A DNA stretch of 64,000 bases from Impatiens glandulifera. Its lineage: Eukaryota; Streptophyta; Magnoliopsida; Ericales; Balsaminaceae. The position numbers were made by a program, and so were the translations under genes. The notes below the pieces were generated by a model. It was not told where the DNA came from. It saw only the letters and a list, made by a program, of their open reading frames with translations, and did no database searches. The first letter of the stretch is position 1; each line of letters starts with the position of its first letter. Below, piece after piece: positions 1 to 10,859 of this stretch. Location: positions 32,609,751 to 32,673,750 of the forward strand of contig NC_061867.1 of the NCBI RefSeq assembly GCF_907164915.1, in the 5' to 3' direction.

Positions 1-2
1 AA

Positions 3-1929
3 CCAAGCTGCAGTGAATGGGTTGCTAGTAACATACCAAGTAGTGAAAATCCTATACATGAGGCAGTAAGTACCAGAATCGGATTGGAAGTCAGTTCTTT
101 GTTTGAGAATAAAAAAGAACTTTAGCTAAGGTTATATAAATATGCCATGACTAATCATTTTGAATTCAAAGTGGTGGAGTCAAAAAAAGAACTTTGGGTT
201 GTGAAATGTTTGGATAATAATTGCAAGTGGAGACTGCGTGCTGTCAGAGTAAATTCCTCGGAAATGTTTGAGATTCGTAAATTCGTAAAAGATCATACGT
301 GTTCAATTGTGACGAGGCAAGAAAATCAAAGGCAAGCACCAGCATGGGTGTTTGGGGAATGCATGAAGAGCAAGTACATGGACCATTACCATGACCACAT
401 GCCCAAGAAAATAATGGAAGACATATAGACTACTTATGGAATAAAGTTGTCTTATAATAAGGCTTGGCGGTCTAGAGAAAAGGCCCTAATGGCGGTGCGA
501 GGAACTGTAGAAGATTCTTACGGTAAATTGCCATCATACCTGTACATGTTGGAGAAGAACAATCCGGGTACCATAACAAGCATCCAGACGGATGAGCACG
601 GTCATTTCAGGTATATGTTCATGTCCTTAGGCTTCTCAATTAGGGGTTTCAAAAATTGTTGTCGTCCAGTATTGTGCGTCGATGCCAGTTTTCTTAAGCA
701 CAAGGTTGGAGGTCAGCTATTAGTGGCGATAACATTAGATGCGAATGAACAACTCTATCCTGTTGCATTCGGCGTTGTTGATTCGGAGAATAACAACTCC
801 TGGACTTATTTCATGCAAAAACTTAGAGATGCAATTGGATTGGTTGATGATCTCGTGTTCGTATCTGATAGACACCCAAGCATCGCCAATGCCTTGTGTG
901 TTGCTTTTCCAGAAGCTGACCACGGTGCGTGCACATATCACATCAAGATGAATATTATGGACAAATTCAAAACCGATCACTGCCACGCCGAGTTTGGTTT
1001 GGCTTCTCAAGCATACACAATCTTGAAGTTTAATCAGCATTTTGACAAGATCAATGCTAAGGACCCTCGTATTGCTATGTATTTGGTAGATATTGGGTTT
1101 GAGATATGGAGTCGTGCATTTTTTCCTGGTAAACGATACAATCAAATGACAAGCAATTACGCTGAGAGCTTCAATAGTCAAAGTAGGGAAGCTAGAAAGT
1201 ATCCCATATCAATCTTAGCTGATTATTTAAGATTCACATTACAAGATTGGTTTAATAGTCGAAGAGAAAAAGATTCCAATCACAATGAACGTTTATCTTC
1301 TTATTATGAAAAGTTTTTACGTGATCAAGCTGAGAAGGCCAGATTATATATCGTTCATCCACTTAACCGATTCGAGTTTTATGTCCATGACGGTGAATCT
1401 GATTATAAATTTGACTTGAGAGGAATGAGTTGTAGTTGTAGGGTATTTGATGTATCTGGTCTTCCTTGCACTCATGCCCTGGCTGCTTCCCGTACCCATA
1501 GATTGGATGCCTATGAGTTCTGCTCAAGGTTTAGGATTTACTTTACTTTATTTTCTATTGAATTTATCTAACTAACTTTATTTCTCACATGTTCAATTGT
1601 TATCTTTCAGGTATTACTCAAGTGAAATGTGAATCAATGCTTATGCGGAAACAATATATCCAGTTTGTCATGAAGAGTATTGGGATATTCCAGAACATAT
1701 CAAGCAACGAGTGTGTCTTAAACCACCTGTTAAGGTTAAGAAAGGGCGACCTCAAACAAAGCGTAGGTCATCCCAAGGTGAAATTCGTAAGGTACCGAGA
1801 AGATGTAGCTCATGTGGTGGTCAGGGTCATAACAGGGCAACATGCAAATCAGTAATGCCTGCACCCTCCACTGCAAGAGCTACAAGAGGATCATCATCTC
1901 AGCCGCCATCGTCTCATCCACAAACATGA
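3..1929 (+). pseudogene. MULE (MuDR-type) transposase, broken by stop codons
   Basis: This would be the DDE transposase that binds and cuts element ends in the nucleus. Exon 1 runs in frame 3 from the window edge to 1528. It has a MuDR-type N-terminal region (KCLDNNCKWRLRA), then the MULE core with VLCVDASFLK, VFVSDRHPSI and CTYHI, then a SWIM zinc finger (CSCRVF...GLPCTHAL). A GT-AG intron (1529-1610) leads to exon 2, which carries a CCHC knuckle (CSSCGGQGHNRATC) and a Ser-rich tail. In-frame stops lie at 123-125, 426-428 and 1630-1632. The last replaces the Trp expected in the MULE motif YY..EMW.NAY. The core from 447 to 1528 is uninterrupted. The true N-terminus is beyond the left edge. 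Confidence 0.93.
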
Positions 1930-2089
1930 ATATTGTCTATGCAATTTTGAATATTGTCTATGTTTTTTTATTTGAAAGTTGAAAGTTGTATACTGATTGA
2001 TTGTTGGTTTTCAATTTTGAATATTGTCTATGTTTTTTTATTTGAAATTTGTACACAGATTGTATAATACATCCAGGTTGGCCATACAG

Positions 2090-2390
2090 TGACTCACGCA
2101 TATATATTGCACAATGTTAAACTCACGTGTATTACAATATACGTGAGTCATATTGTAATACACGTCAGTTATGACTCACGCGTATTACAATATACATGAG
2201 TCATATTGTAATACGCGTGAGTCATAACTGACGTGTATTACAATATGCGTGAGTCATATTGTAATACGCGTGAGTTATGACTCACGTGTATTACAATACA
2301 CGTGAGTTATATTAGAATATGCGTGAGTCATAAAAGACGCATATTGTAATACGCGTGAGTCATAACTCACGCATACGCATATTACTACAC
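2090..2390. repeat. Cluster of interlocking palindromes between converging genes
   Basis: About 300 bases are built from alternating direct and inverted copies of a short module containing ACTCACGCGTATTACAATA and its complement (TATTGTAATACGCGTGAGT). Spacing is roughly 30-35 bases. Several pairs could form long, nearly perfect hairpins. The cluster lies just after the transposase 3' end and before the 3' end of the Ulp1 gene, so read-through RNA from either gene would be self-complementary. Confidence 0.9.
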
Positions 2391-2552
2391 ATTTTTATGA
2401 TACCTATTACAACATTATGTATGTGATGATGATGATAAACAATATTCAGTATTACACAACATCTTACAACAATAATTCAGTATTTACAAAACATGTTACA
2501 ACAATAATTCAGTATTCACACATGTTACAACAATAATTCAGTGTTTACAACT
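2391..2552. other. Spacer with short tandem repeat, 3' side of Ulp1 gene
   Basis: Contains three to four near-copies of a 30-35-base unit with ACAACAATAATTCAGTATT. No reading frame. Probably the 3' untranslated region of the minus-strand Ulp1 gene. Confidence 0.5.
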
Positions 2553-3677
2553 TCATGGCTCTAAAATCTGGTGGTACAACCTGACTGCCCACTTTTCTCT
2601 ATATAATTGCATATTGTTTGATATGCAATTTTCTAGACCAAGTTTAGCTGTCAGGTACTCTAAATACATTAATACAAAAACGCCACAGTCCCCACTCCAT
2701 TCTACTTTTGGTACTTCAGGGTGTGGGATTCTCTGAAATCTAAAAGTTTCATTTCTCATGTTAAGATACCTGGCCATTTCAACTTCAGACATTGCTTTAT
2801 GAAGGAAGGGCGGCAACATCTCACAAATGGCTTTCATGGATTTTCCAAATTCGTCGTCATTGTAAATTGTCTGATCGCAATCATAAACATCAATTCTCCA
2901 TTCTTGCAATCGAATAACACACAGTACCCAGTGTAGGTTGTTGAGGTTGAGGGGGAAGTAAATAACATCAACACTGCTCCAACTGGGCATATGTTTATCT
3001 TCTCTACCCCAGTAGTAGTGGTAAATTATTTCAGCGAAAGAATGGCCAGCTGGTTTTTCTGGATCAACCGAGTCAGCAACAAAATCGTCATAGTATGAAG
3101 TAATCAAAGGGCCAAACTGGCAATCTAAGATGGTGAAATCCGCAGGGTACGTCTTAGGGTAGGCGAATGCTCTTGCTCTTAGCAGAAAAATTGCGGCATT
3201 CATCTCCACATCAGTTAGCCACCTATTTAACCTCAGAATTGTAGTGAAGAACTTAAGGTCTCCAGTGCCATCAGAGAGTTGGATGTCTTTAAATTTAGCC
3301 CCTTTCACAAATTCTTTCTTGAACTCTTTCTTCAGTTGCTCATTACAAGTCGACATAGGATCGACAACAATCGTCTTCTTTCTTGGACGAGGGACGATGT
3401 AGGTACTAAGTACAGCTTTCGATGCCATCCTCTTTCTCTTAAATAGGACGTGGGATGCATCTTCCAGTACCACCACATCCTCATCTATCTGCTTGTCCTC
3501 CTTCTTCTCTTCCTTCTTCTGCACAACGAAATGATCGTCCACCTTCTTCTGCACCACCTTCCTACCCCTCTGCACCACCTTACTACCCCTCTACACCCCC
3601 TTCCTACCCCTCTGCACCCCCTTCCTACCCTTCTGCACCCCCTTCCTACCCCTCTGCACAACGAAATCATCGTCCAC
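2553..3677 (-). pseudogene. Ulp1-like SUMO protease (C48 peptidase) exon of the KI-MULE
   Basis: This last exon of the minus-strand gene encodes a cysteine protease domain of the Ulp1/SENP (C48) family, which removes SUMO from proteins. The domain shows a His motif (NNLHWVLCVI), an Asp motif (IDVYDCD) and a Cys motif (SGDCGVFVLMY), so the triad is present. Upstream is a Lys/Arg-rich stretch of tandem GRKGVQR-like heptads, then a Lys/Glu-rich segment. The exon starts at 3677 after an acceptor at 3678-3679. An in-frame TAG at 3591-3593 sits where neighbouring heptads have CAG, so the protease would be cut off in the spliced product. The free reading frame downstream of the stop has no ATG at its start and should not be taken as a separate gene. 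Confidence 0.88.
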
Positions 3678-4624
3678 CTACAAAGAAATCATTGAATTAG
3701 GCAAGAAAAGCCTTCAATTAGTCCAAATGCAAGAAATATGCAAAGTGCGAGAGTTGCACCAAATGCAAGAAATACATACCTCATCTTCATTATCCTCCAC
3801 CTTCTCTTCCACCTTCTCTTCAACCTTCTCTTCCTCCTTCTCTTCAACCTTCTCCTCCACCTTCTCTTCAACCTTCTCTTCCACCTCATCTTCATTATCT
3901 TCCACCTGCTCCTCCACCTGCTTCTCCACCTGCTCCTCCACAGCTTCCTCAATATTCCCACCATCTTCAACTGTCTTCTCCTCCAAAGTCCCAACATTGC
4001 CATCTCCAACAACGGCCCGTCCTACAAAAATCAGAAAAGCCTTCAATTAGTCCAAATGCAAGAAATATGCAAAGTGCGAGAATTGCACCAAATGCAAGAA
4101 ATGCATACCTCGATATTCAATTCACCATCTTCATCTGTCTTTTCCTCCAAAGTCCCAACATTGTCCATCTCCAACAACGGCCCATCCTACAAAAACCAGA
4201 AAAGCCTTCAATTAGACCAAATGCAAGAAATATGCAAAGTGCGAGAATTGCACCAAATGCAAGAAATGCAAGAAATGCATACCTCAATATTTTTTTCGTT
4301 CAACAAATCATGATCTTTATTTTCATTGTCCTCCCCAACATTTTTTTCTCCAAGAGCCCAACAATGTCTTCCTCCTGTCCATCCTACAAAAAACAGAAAA
4401 GCCTTCAATTAGTCCAAATGTAAGAAATGCACCAATTAGTCCAAATGCAAGAAATGCAAGAAATACATACCTCAACTTCATTCTCCTCCACAAGCCTAAC
4501 ATTGTCTTTCTCCAAAATCAGCACAACATTGTCTCCCTTCCCTACAAAAAAGAAAAAATCCTTTAATTAGTCCAAATGCAAGAAATGCCAAATTTACGAA
4601 ATTTATCATCATTCAAACTCATAC
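3678..4624 (-). repeat. Tandemly duplicated exon-intron units of the Ulp1 gene
   Basis: Five GT-AG introns on the - strand alternate with four acidic exons. Introns: 4624-4542, 4470-4384, 4282-4187, 4108-4022 and 3779-3678 (83-102 bases). Three to four are near-copies, beginning GAG|GTATG and ending TTTTGTAG, with shared interior TTGCATTTGG and GACTAATTGAAGGC. Exons: 4541-4471, 4383-4283, 4186-4109 and 4021-3780. The last three begin GATGG or GACGG, and all four end in GAG. They encode Glu/Asp-rich peptides such as DGPLLEMDNVGTLEEK, and the last also carries an EEKVEEKV expansion. Exon lengths 71, 101 and 242 are not multiples of three. Alignment with the 78-base exon suggests 1-base losses, so the frame is broken at least three times. 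Confidence 0.85.
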
Positions 4625-6095
4625 CTCAGTGTTCACCTCAAAATCTTCCTCGTCCTTTTCTTCATCATTCTCCTTCTTTTTCTCCCCTTGTGTGGAAAAG
4701 TCTTGTTGTAGTTGGTTTAACATCCGTTTAATGAGAATTATTTCATTTCTCATTTCAGTTTTGATGAGAATTATTTCATCTCTCATTTTAGTTTTGATGA
4801 GAATGATTTCATCTCTCATTTCAGTTTTGAATTCATTTAGCTCCTTCGAAAGTTCATCCAATCTACATCTATCCTGGGGAGTTGTTGCTGTTGGAGTCGG
4901 GGGAGAGGATTCTTCGTCTTCGTCTTCATCTTTTCTACTCGTGGCGCTCTCGACAGAATAAGAGCTGTTGGTGCTGGTGCTGAGGGTAGGGTTGCGGGTT
5001 GTTCTTCTCGTGGAAGGTTTGGCTTTGGCTGGAGTAATTTGTCTTTTCTTCCTCATGACAGTTTTTTTATGAGGAACTCCATCGCCAATATCTCCAAATT
5101 TCCTCTTTCTGCAGTCAAGATCAAAAAGGACATCATAAACATTACCTCCCATATCTTCAAAGTCATCCCCAACATATAAGATCTTCTCTTCTTCAGACAA
5201 TTCCATTTTCTTAACAATCGTGCCTTGCAGGGCAGTGTGAAGATCAGAGGCAGTTCTCTTCCTCTTTAATTTGTACTGTATTAACCTTGGGTAGACAGGC
5301 TCTTCCGTTTGAAGCGTCGTTTTAATTGCAAGATTGGGGACAAACGTTTGGATCACCTCATAAGTCCACACTTGTAAGGTTAGTGCGAACCCATATATGG
5401 TATAAGAAACATCGACATCTTTGTCTTTGTCTTTGTTCTTCTTCCCCGAGGCGACATTCTTCATCTGCAGATATAGCTTCCTGTAGCGATCAAGGTCTTT
5501 GGTCAAACCCTTGATGGTTGCTCTAAAGGACACCTTTCCCCATGGAAAATTGAGGAAGGTGTCGATGTCATCGACCATGCTGAAGAGTTTCATATTTATT
5601 ATCCTCTTCGGGTCAAGGGCAAAGAGATAATGGGAAACAAGGTATACCAGCCCCAATTTCCATGCATCTTCCCTATCAGAGCAGGACAAGAATTTTGAAT
5701 GAAGGTCTGCTATTCTAATGAGTGGAATACGTTTAAAATATTTAAGAACCAAAGTTGGAGACTCTTCAACCTGATTGAAAATCGTTTGCTCCGTAGGGAA
5801 TCTCCCAAAATTGAGACCTGTAACCAATGCAAACTCCCTCATCTCGAAGCACAGCTCTTCTCCATTCACAAGGAACTTCATCTCCATAGAATTTGAGCTG
5901 GACTTTCTGAGGAGCATGTGGTGTATAATCGTTCCTGAGAAACGCAGTAACGGGTGCCCTTTGAATAAGAATCTGAATTGGGTTTCCTCTACCCTTTTCA
6001 GTTAGATTCATCTTCGCAAACTTGGCCGCAATATTTCCCATATTGGTTTTCCAAGATACCCTCCCAGCAAACTCGGGTATTATAGTGGACTCCAT
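4619..6095 (-). pseudogene. DUF1985-type N-terminal region of KI-MULE Ulp1 protein, frameshifted
   Basis: The reading frame from ATG at 6095 (MESTIIPEFAGRVSW) covers the N-terminus. The second frame, usable from about 5940, reads HHMLLRKSS, then FLVNGEELCFEMREFALVTGL, which matches the DUF1985 pattern found next to Ulp1 domains in plant transposons. The two frames overlap but do not join (frame change near 5935-5945), which implies a small indel. The C-terminal part has a Ser/Thr/Pro-rich linker and a run of EMRDEIILIKT repeats likely to form a coiled coil. It ends at the splice donor at 4624. The function of DUF1985 is unknown. Confidence 0.85.
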
Positions 6096-6860
6096 CTACA
6101 AAACAAGGAACAAGATGAGAATAAGAAAATTGAATTAACCATTGAGAAATGCTTGCAAATTTCTTAATACATTAAGGTGCAGTAAAGGTGCAGTAATACA
6201 TTAAGGTGCAGTAATGGACAGTTCTAAATACATTAAGCATATGATGTGTGATTTCTTAAATCAACAATTCATCATGTCTCATTGGCATTCTATTAAACGT
6301 AAAGTAGTAAAGCAGAATAAGAACAGACGAAAATTAAGCAGTAAAGCAGCAAAAGTTAAACCCTAAGCCTACACAGTCAAAGAAAACACAAAAATACCAT
6401 TTCTTCACAAGAACATAACAAACACGGAAATGCCATTTCTTAAACGAGAAATGAATGAATAAGCGTGAAATGAATGCATGCAGAATAAGAACATTGATAC
6501 AATACTCATCATATACACTAAAAGCATTTACACACATAAACGAAACCAGAACCAAACCCTAAACCCTAAATACATCAATATAAATCAATATAAACGTCAT
6601 AATACACTTCTAAAACCTAACCCTAACCCTTAAAGCCCTAAACTCACCGGAATATGTCGAAGAGACGGCGGAAAAAGACGATGATGTCGAATAGACGGTG
6701 GAAAGTCGATGATGTTGGACAAGGAACGATGTTGAGGAACGATGATCTTGATCGATGTTGATGGAAGTCGGCAGTTGAGAAGACGTGGTTTTGGAAGTCG
6801 GAGTGGGAGGGAGAATCAGGGAGGTTTTGTTTTAAATTAGGGCCTAAAAATTATATATAA
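6096..6860 (-). promoter_or_regulatory. 5' flank of the KI-MULE Ulp1 gene with telo-box motifs
   Basis: No gene seen. AT-rich leader and probable promoter of the minus-strand gene. AAACCCTAAACCCTAAA (about 6555-6571) and CCTAACCCTAACCC (about 6616-6629) are telomere-like telo-box motifs, known in plant promoters of growth-related genes and as Polycomb/TRB-binding sites. The role here is inferred. Confidence 0.45.
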
Positions 6861-7191
6861 GACAAAAGACGCGAATTCCCATCCACGCGTTTCATCTAAA
6901 ATCGCGTGAGTTCATCAACGCGTTTTAGATGAAACGCGTGGATGGGAATTCACGTAAATTTAAAAACACGAATTGCCATTCACGCGTTTCATCTAAAACG
7001 CGTGAATGAAATCACGCGATTTAATCTAAATCGCGTGAATAGGAATTCGCGTCAATGAGCGTAAAATCTGGCGCCGGAGGGGTATTTCTGACATTTCGCA
7101 GGACAAAAGGGCCCTTTTTGCCAACATTAGCGGGCGCGGGCCTTTTATGGAATTTTCCCTGTTATGGGGGCCATTTCATCAAATTTCCCCC
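6861..7191. repeat. Subterminal hairpins and terminal inverted repeat of the MULE
   Basis: A 29-base perfect inverted repeat (6873-6901 against 6923-6951) is followed by further CGCGTGAATG/CATTCACGCG palindromes to about 7045. Next is a GC-richer tail with GGGCCCTTTTTGCC. The tail ends in a motif read on the - strand as GGGGGAAATTTGATGAAATGG, fitting a MULE TIR. Confidence 0.8.
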
Positions 7192-9050
7192 ATCCTCTTC
7201 AACAACTCATCTCCGACTCTATCTCCACCTTATTTATTATACTTTTTTTTTATTAAGGTTGCCTTATTTTTTCTTATCTCTTTCTCTTCAAATTCAACTA
7301 CAACAATCACATCATCTAGAACTTCTTCACCATTAGCATCCCTTCTTTGTGAAAGTCAATAATAAGCATACTGCATATTGCCAATCGAAACAAATTAATC
7401 AAATACATTATTGGGTTCAAAAGCTTTTAAATCTCCTTCTTAATTCTTATTGTCAGTATTCTTAAAATCTCTACAGTAACGCTCCACTTAAAATATTTCA
7501 TCTGTTGCCCACCTAATTGTTGTTGGATAAAACTAAGCTCAAACACTACTTAGTCAACAAAATGGTAAACAACTCACAAAAGGACACTCTCCTCTAAATG
7601 CCTCTTTTTGATCTTCCTAAGGGCCTGCGAGATATCACACTTGTTCTTCTTATTAGACTTGGTGAGTTTTCCCTCAAGTTCCTGAGGCCTTCCTTTGTAA
7701 GAATGATCACAGAAGAACTCCTTTCTTTTTGAGCATGATTGGCGAGGTTCTTCGGATCAATCTCCACGTACACGGCAACGATGAAGAGATTATCTCCCTA
7801 TTCTGATCATCATCATGTAACGCAGGCATGCTGAAAAATGATTTGTTCGAATTCTCATATATGTCAACTTCTACCGGTTGATCTCCGGCATAGTTATATC
7901 TTTAGTACCGTTAGAAGGTCTCATACGATTACTGGTCGAACAAGGATTTGCTTGAAACCATACTCCAATCGGTTTGATTCGATGTATTCTTTTGCGATTA
8001 TATTCTGCCGGAGTTCGTTCCATCGTTTTCAATGAGGGGGGTTTGCTTCGTATATGAATGATTAATAGTGTTCGTTTCATGAGAAGTCTCCGTCTCCGAC
8101 GAGATTCCTCCAATGACGAGCACACAATGAGGAGAGGATGCCGTTACCATTCTGGACTATTTAGTTCCTAGTGTTCATTTAATTAGCTTTATTTACAAGA
8201 TGGGATTGATTAATTGGAAATGAGAGTAAAAATGGTTGAGGTGGGGTTGGAGTGAAGGACTGAAATTAAGTTATTATAAAAGTGATTTGTAAAATTAATA
8301 TATTAAATAAATAAATAATTAATTAAAATTACATTCAAATATTTTAACAAATTTGTTTACAAAATAACGGTGTTAGCGGTTAAACTTAAATATAAAAAAA
8401 AATGGCAAGGAGAGTTCTTTAAATGAAAAAAAATTAGGTGAGTATTAAATTTGATAAAATCACTCTACTAGAGTCTTAAATTTGTCATTTATCCCAATAT
8501 AAAATTGAATTTAATTTTGTCATTGACTCATTGGCCTAATATTGTGCAATATTTCCCCAATTTTATAATTGACTAACAATGACAATAAAGTTTAATAAAT
8601 TAACATCACAACAAAAGAAAAATTATTTTTTTTGTTTATTTAAAAATTAATACATTTAAAAAAACAACTAATATATTCGAATGTTAGATATTGTAAAATA
8701 AGATAATTAATATTTTTCTTAATAATATTTTTGTTCTTATTTTCTTTCTATTGTATTAATTATCACCCGGTTTAGGCTATCTATCAAAAAGTTATCTTAA
8801 AATGCCACAGACCATCTTCATGAAAGAGCCCAGTTTCCTTACATACATGTAGAGAAAAGTGACGACAATGGGGTTGCATAACCCTGACGACTAAACCCCA
8901 TTATATCCATAAGTTAATCAATTTCATCTTGAAACCAAGGATGAATCTTTGTAGGGGTTCGGATGTGCTGCAATTTCACCCAAAAAAATAAAATTTTCTT
9001 TTTATAGTTAATATGTAACATTACCTTTTAATTTAAAAAAAATAATTAAA
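7192..9050. other. Intergenic DNA, possible unrecognised coding relic at 7580-7810
   Basis: No intact gene. On the - strand at about 7580-7810 the sequence looks coding across a frameshift (GDNLFIVAVYVEIDPKNLAN, then KEFFCDHSYKGRPQELEGKL), but I do not recognise the family. A GC-richer patch at 7840-8130 has no supportable product. The rest is AT-rich. Confidence 0.3.
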
Positions 9051-10859
9051 TTCAATATTTTGTTTATTTAATTATTAAAAAAAATGATAAAACTTACATT
9101 TTTTATCCGTTTTATCCAAAAAAAAATTCGTTTTTTTAGCCCACTATAAATTTTTTTAAGCCCACCCCACTCCCAATTCCTAGGTACATCCCTGTTGAAC
9201 CCTGTCTCTTTGAATCGTAACCCATCTTCCTCCTCCCTCTCCCCAAAATCGACAAGAAAAGTCCTTGTAGAGAACATCTTATCTTAGAAATACAAAATCC
9301 CACACAATAACTCCCCTCCTCCGCCAATACAGGGTATAATCTTCAGAATATTTTAACTTTTTAATTGGCAATTAGTATTAATATTTTGTGATGTTTAATA
9401 TTATTTTAGTATTTAGCTGCAATTTTAATTATTTGAGTTTTAAAATATTTTAAAGGTATTTTTGCATATATGGAAAGTCCCTTACAGACAACAATATATT
9501 AGAGACAACAATATAGAAAGTATTGGACTGCCAATATTGCAATAACCTATAATGGACCTTTTTTTTTATTTAGACATTCTTAAGCATGTTCAAACACTTT
9601 TCAACAAGAATACAATCAGGAAGACATATATTCTTCTAAGGGAATAAAAGCTAAAAAAAAACCCAAAATAAGAAGAAGACAAATATGAACTATAAGTATC
9701 AACTTTTATTTTTGTCAAAATAAATATCACATAAATTAAACTCACTAGCGTAGCTCAAGTCGATGCTTCAAACATTAAAATTTACATATTTATATAAACT
9801 TAAAACTCTTTAAGTTGAAGTGCAAGTTATAACTATGGGTCATTTCAGCTTTTTATATTCAAAAATCACATAAATTCTTAGAAGGTAGTATTTTATCTTG
9901 ATAGATTGAGTTCTTGAATGCAATTTCCTGTTTTCTTGCCTAATCTATTTTCTTACATTTTAAAATCATTCTTTTTAGAATATTTTTAACAAGTATTTTC
10001 AATTAATTTTCTTAGAATTAAATTTGTAGTAGCCAATTTTTCATTATAGTAGTCTAGCTAAGATCGTAGTGTTCTAGAATTGGTTTTTTTCTTTCTTTTT
10101 TTTCCTAATATTCTAGAATTTGGTTATATCGGTCTTTTACTTTTTAGGCCGCGTCTATTTTATAAATGTAGTTTTCTTGATATTTTTTTTCCTTTTAAAT
10201 TTCATTTAGGCTTCAAATAATATATCAATTATTATTAGAAATTCACACTTATTTTATATACTATATAACATTTTTTTTTGCAAAAGCACAATTCAATGTT
10301 CAATGCAAACTAAATAAAATTCTTATTATAAAAATAAATGGTCGAGTGTCACACAAATTCTTCTTAATTTTAAAAAAAACTATGGTACAATTATCCTTCT
10401 ATAATTATATTATAAGAGGATAATGAGAGTAAATAGTTTTATTAGTAAGATATGATTTAATTATTATTTGGAATTGAACTTTGAACTATTTTTTTTTTAT
10501 AATATATGGTTCCAACTTTAAATCATAAAAGTGTGGCAAGAATTTTTTATGGATCATCAGTTTCTTGTGGTAACAAATTATGTTGAAAAACTTATCATTT
10601 TAATTATGGTTAAATTGTGGTTCCATTGCTTCGTACATGTAAAACATTCATATTAATGAAATAAATCAATAAATATTCTTATTTTTAAATAATAATGAAT
10701 GGCTCGTGAAGCCTGAAAGTAATGCAAATTGACTGTTTACAAAACTATATTAATAAATAAAATATTTACAATTACTCATTCTCCATACTAATATCCATCT
10801 ATAGTAATTTTCATAATCTAATTCCATACAAAAATAAATTCTTATTAATATCAATAGTA
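9051..10859. other. AT-rich intergenic DNA without recognisable features
   Basis: Long A and T tracts. Short open frames on the - strand at 9068-9327 show no known motif and are likely chance. Nothing else is supported. Confidence 0.5.

Larger units (their letters stand above)
1..7191. mobile_element. KI-MULE (Kaonashi-type Mutator-like element), left end outside window
   Basis: The block holds a MULE transposase on the + strand and a converging gene with DUF1985 and Ulp1-like protease regions on the - strand. That pairing is known from plant KI-MULEs. Between the 3' ends lies a palindrome cluster (2090-2390). Right of the Ulp1 gene are hairpins and a GC-richer stretch ending in a GGGGGAAATTTGATGAAATGG-like terminus read on the - strand (about 7170-7191), typical of MULE terminal inverted repeats. 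The left terminus is not in the window, so the TIR pair and 9-bp target duplication cannot be checked. Both genes carry stops or frameshifts, so the copy looks non-autonomous. Confidence 0.9.

Noticed and set aside
735..1181. 148-residue minus-strand frame
   Set aside because: Lies fully opposite the well-supported MULE transposase core and has no motif of its own.
3455..3700. Pro/Ser/Tyr-rich open frame on + resembling an extensin
   Set aside because: It is the complement of the GRKGVQR heptads of the Ulp1 exon. The repeat opens several frames and nothing else supports a + gene.
3689..4050. Low-complexity Ser/Phe and Arg/Lys frames
   Set aside because: They cross the exon-intron repeats of the minus-strand gene and are frame shadows of an EEKVEE-type exon.
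6555..6640. Interstitial telomere tract
   Set aside because: Only two to three imperfect units per site. Better described as telo-box motifs in a promoter.
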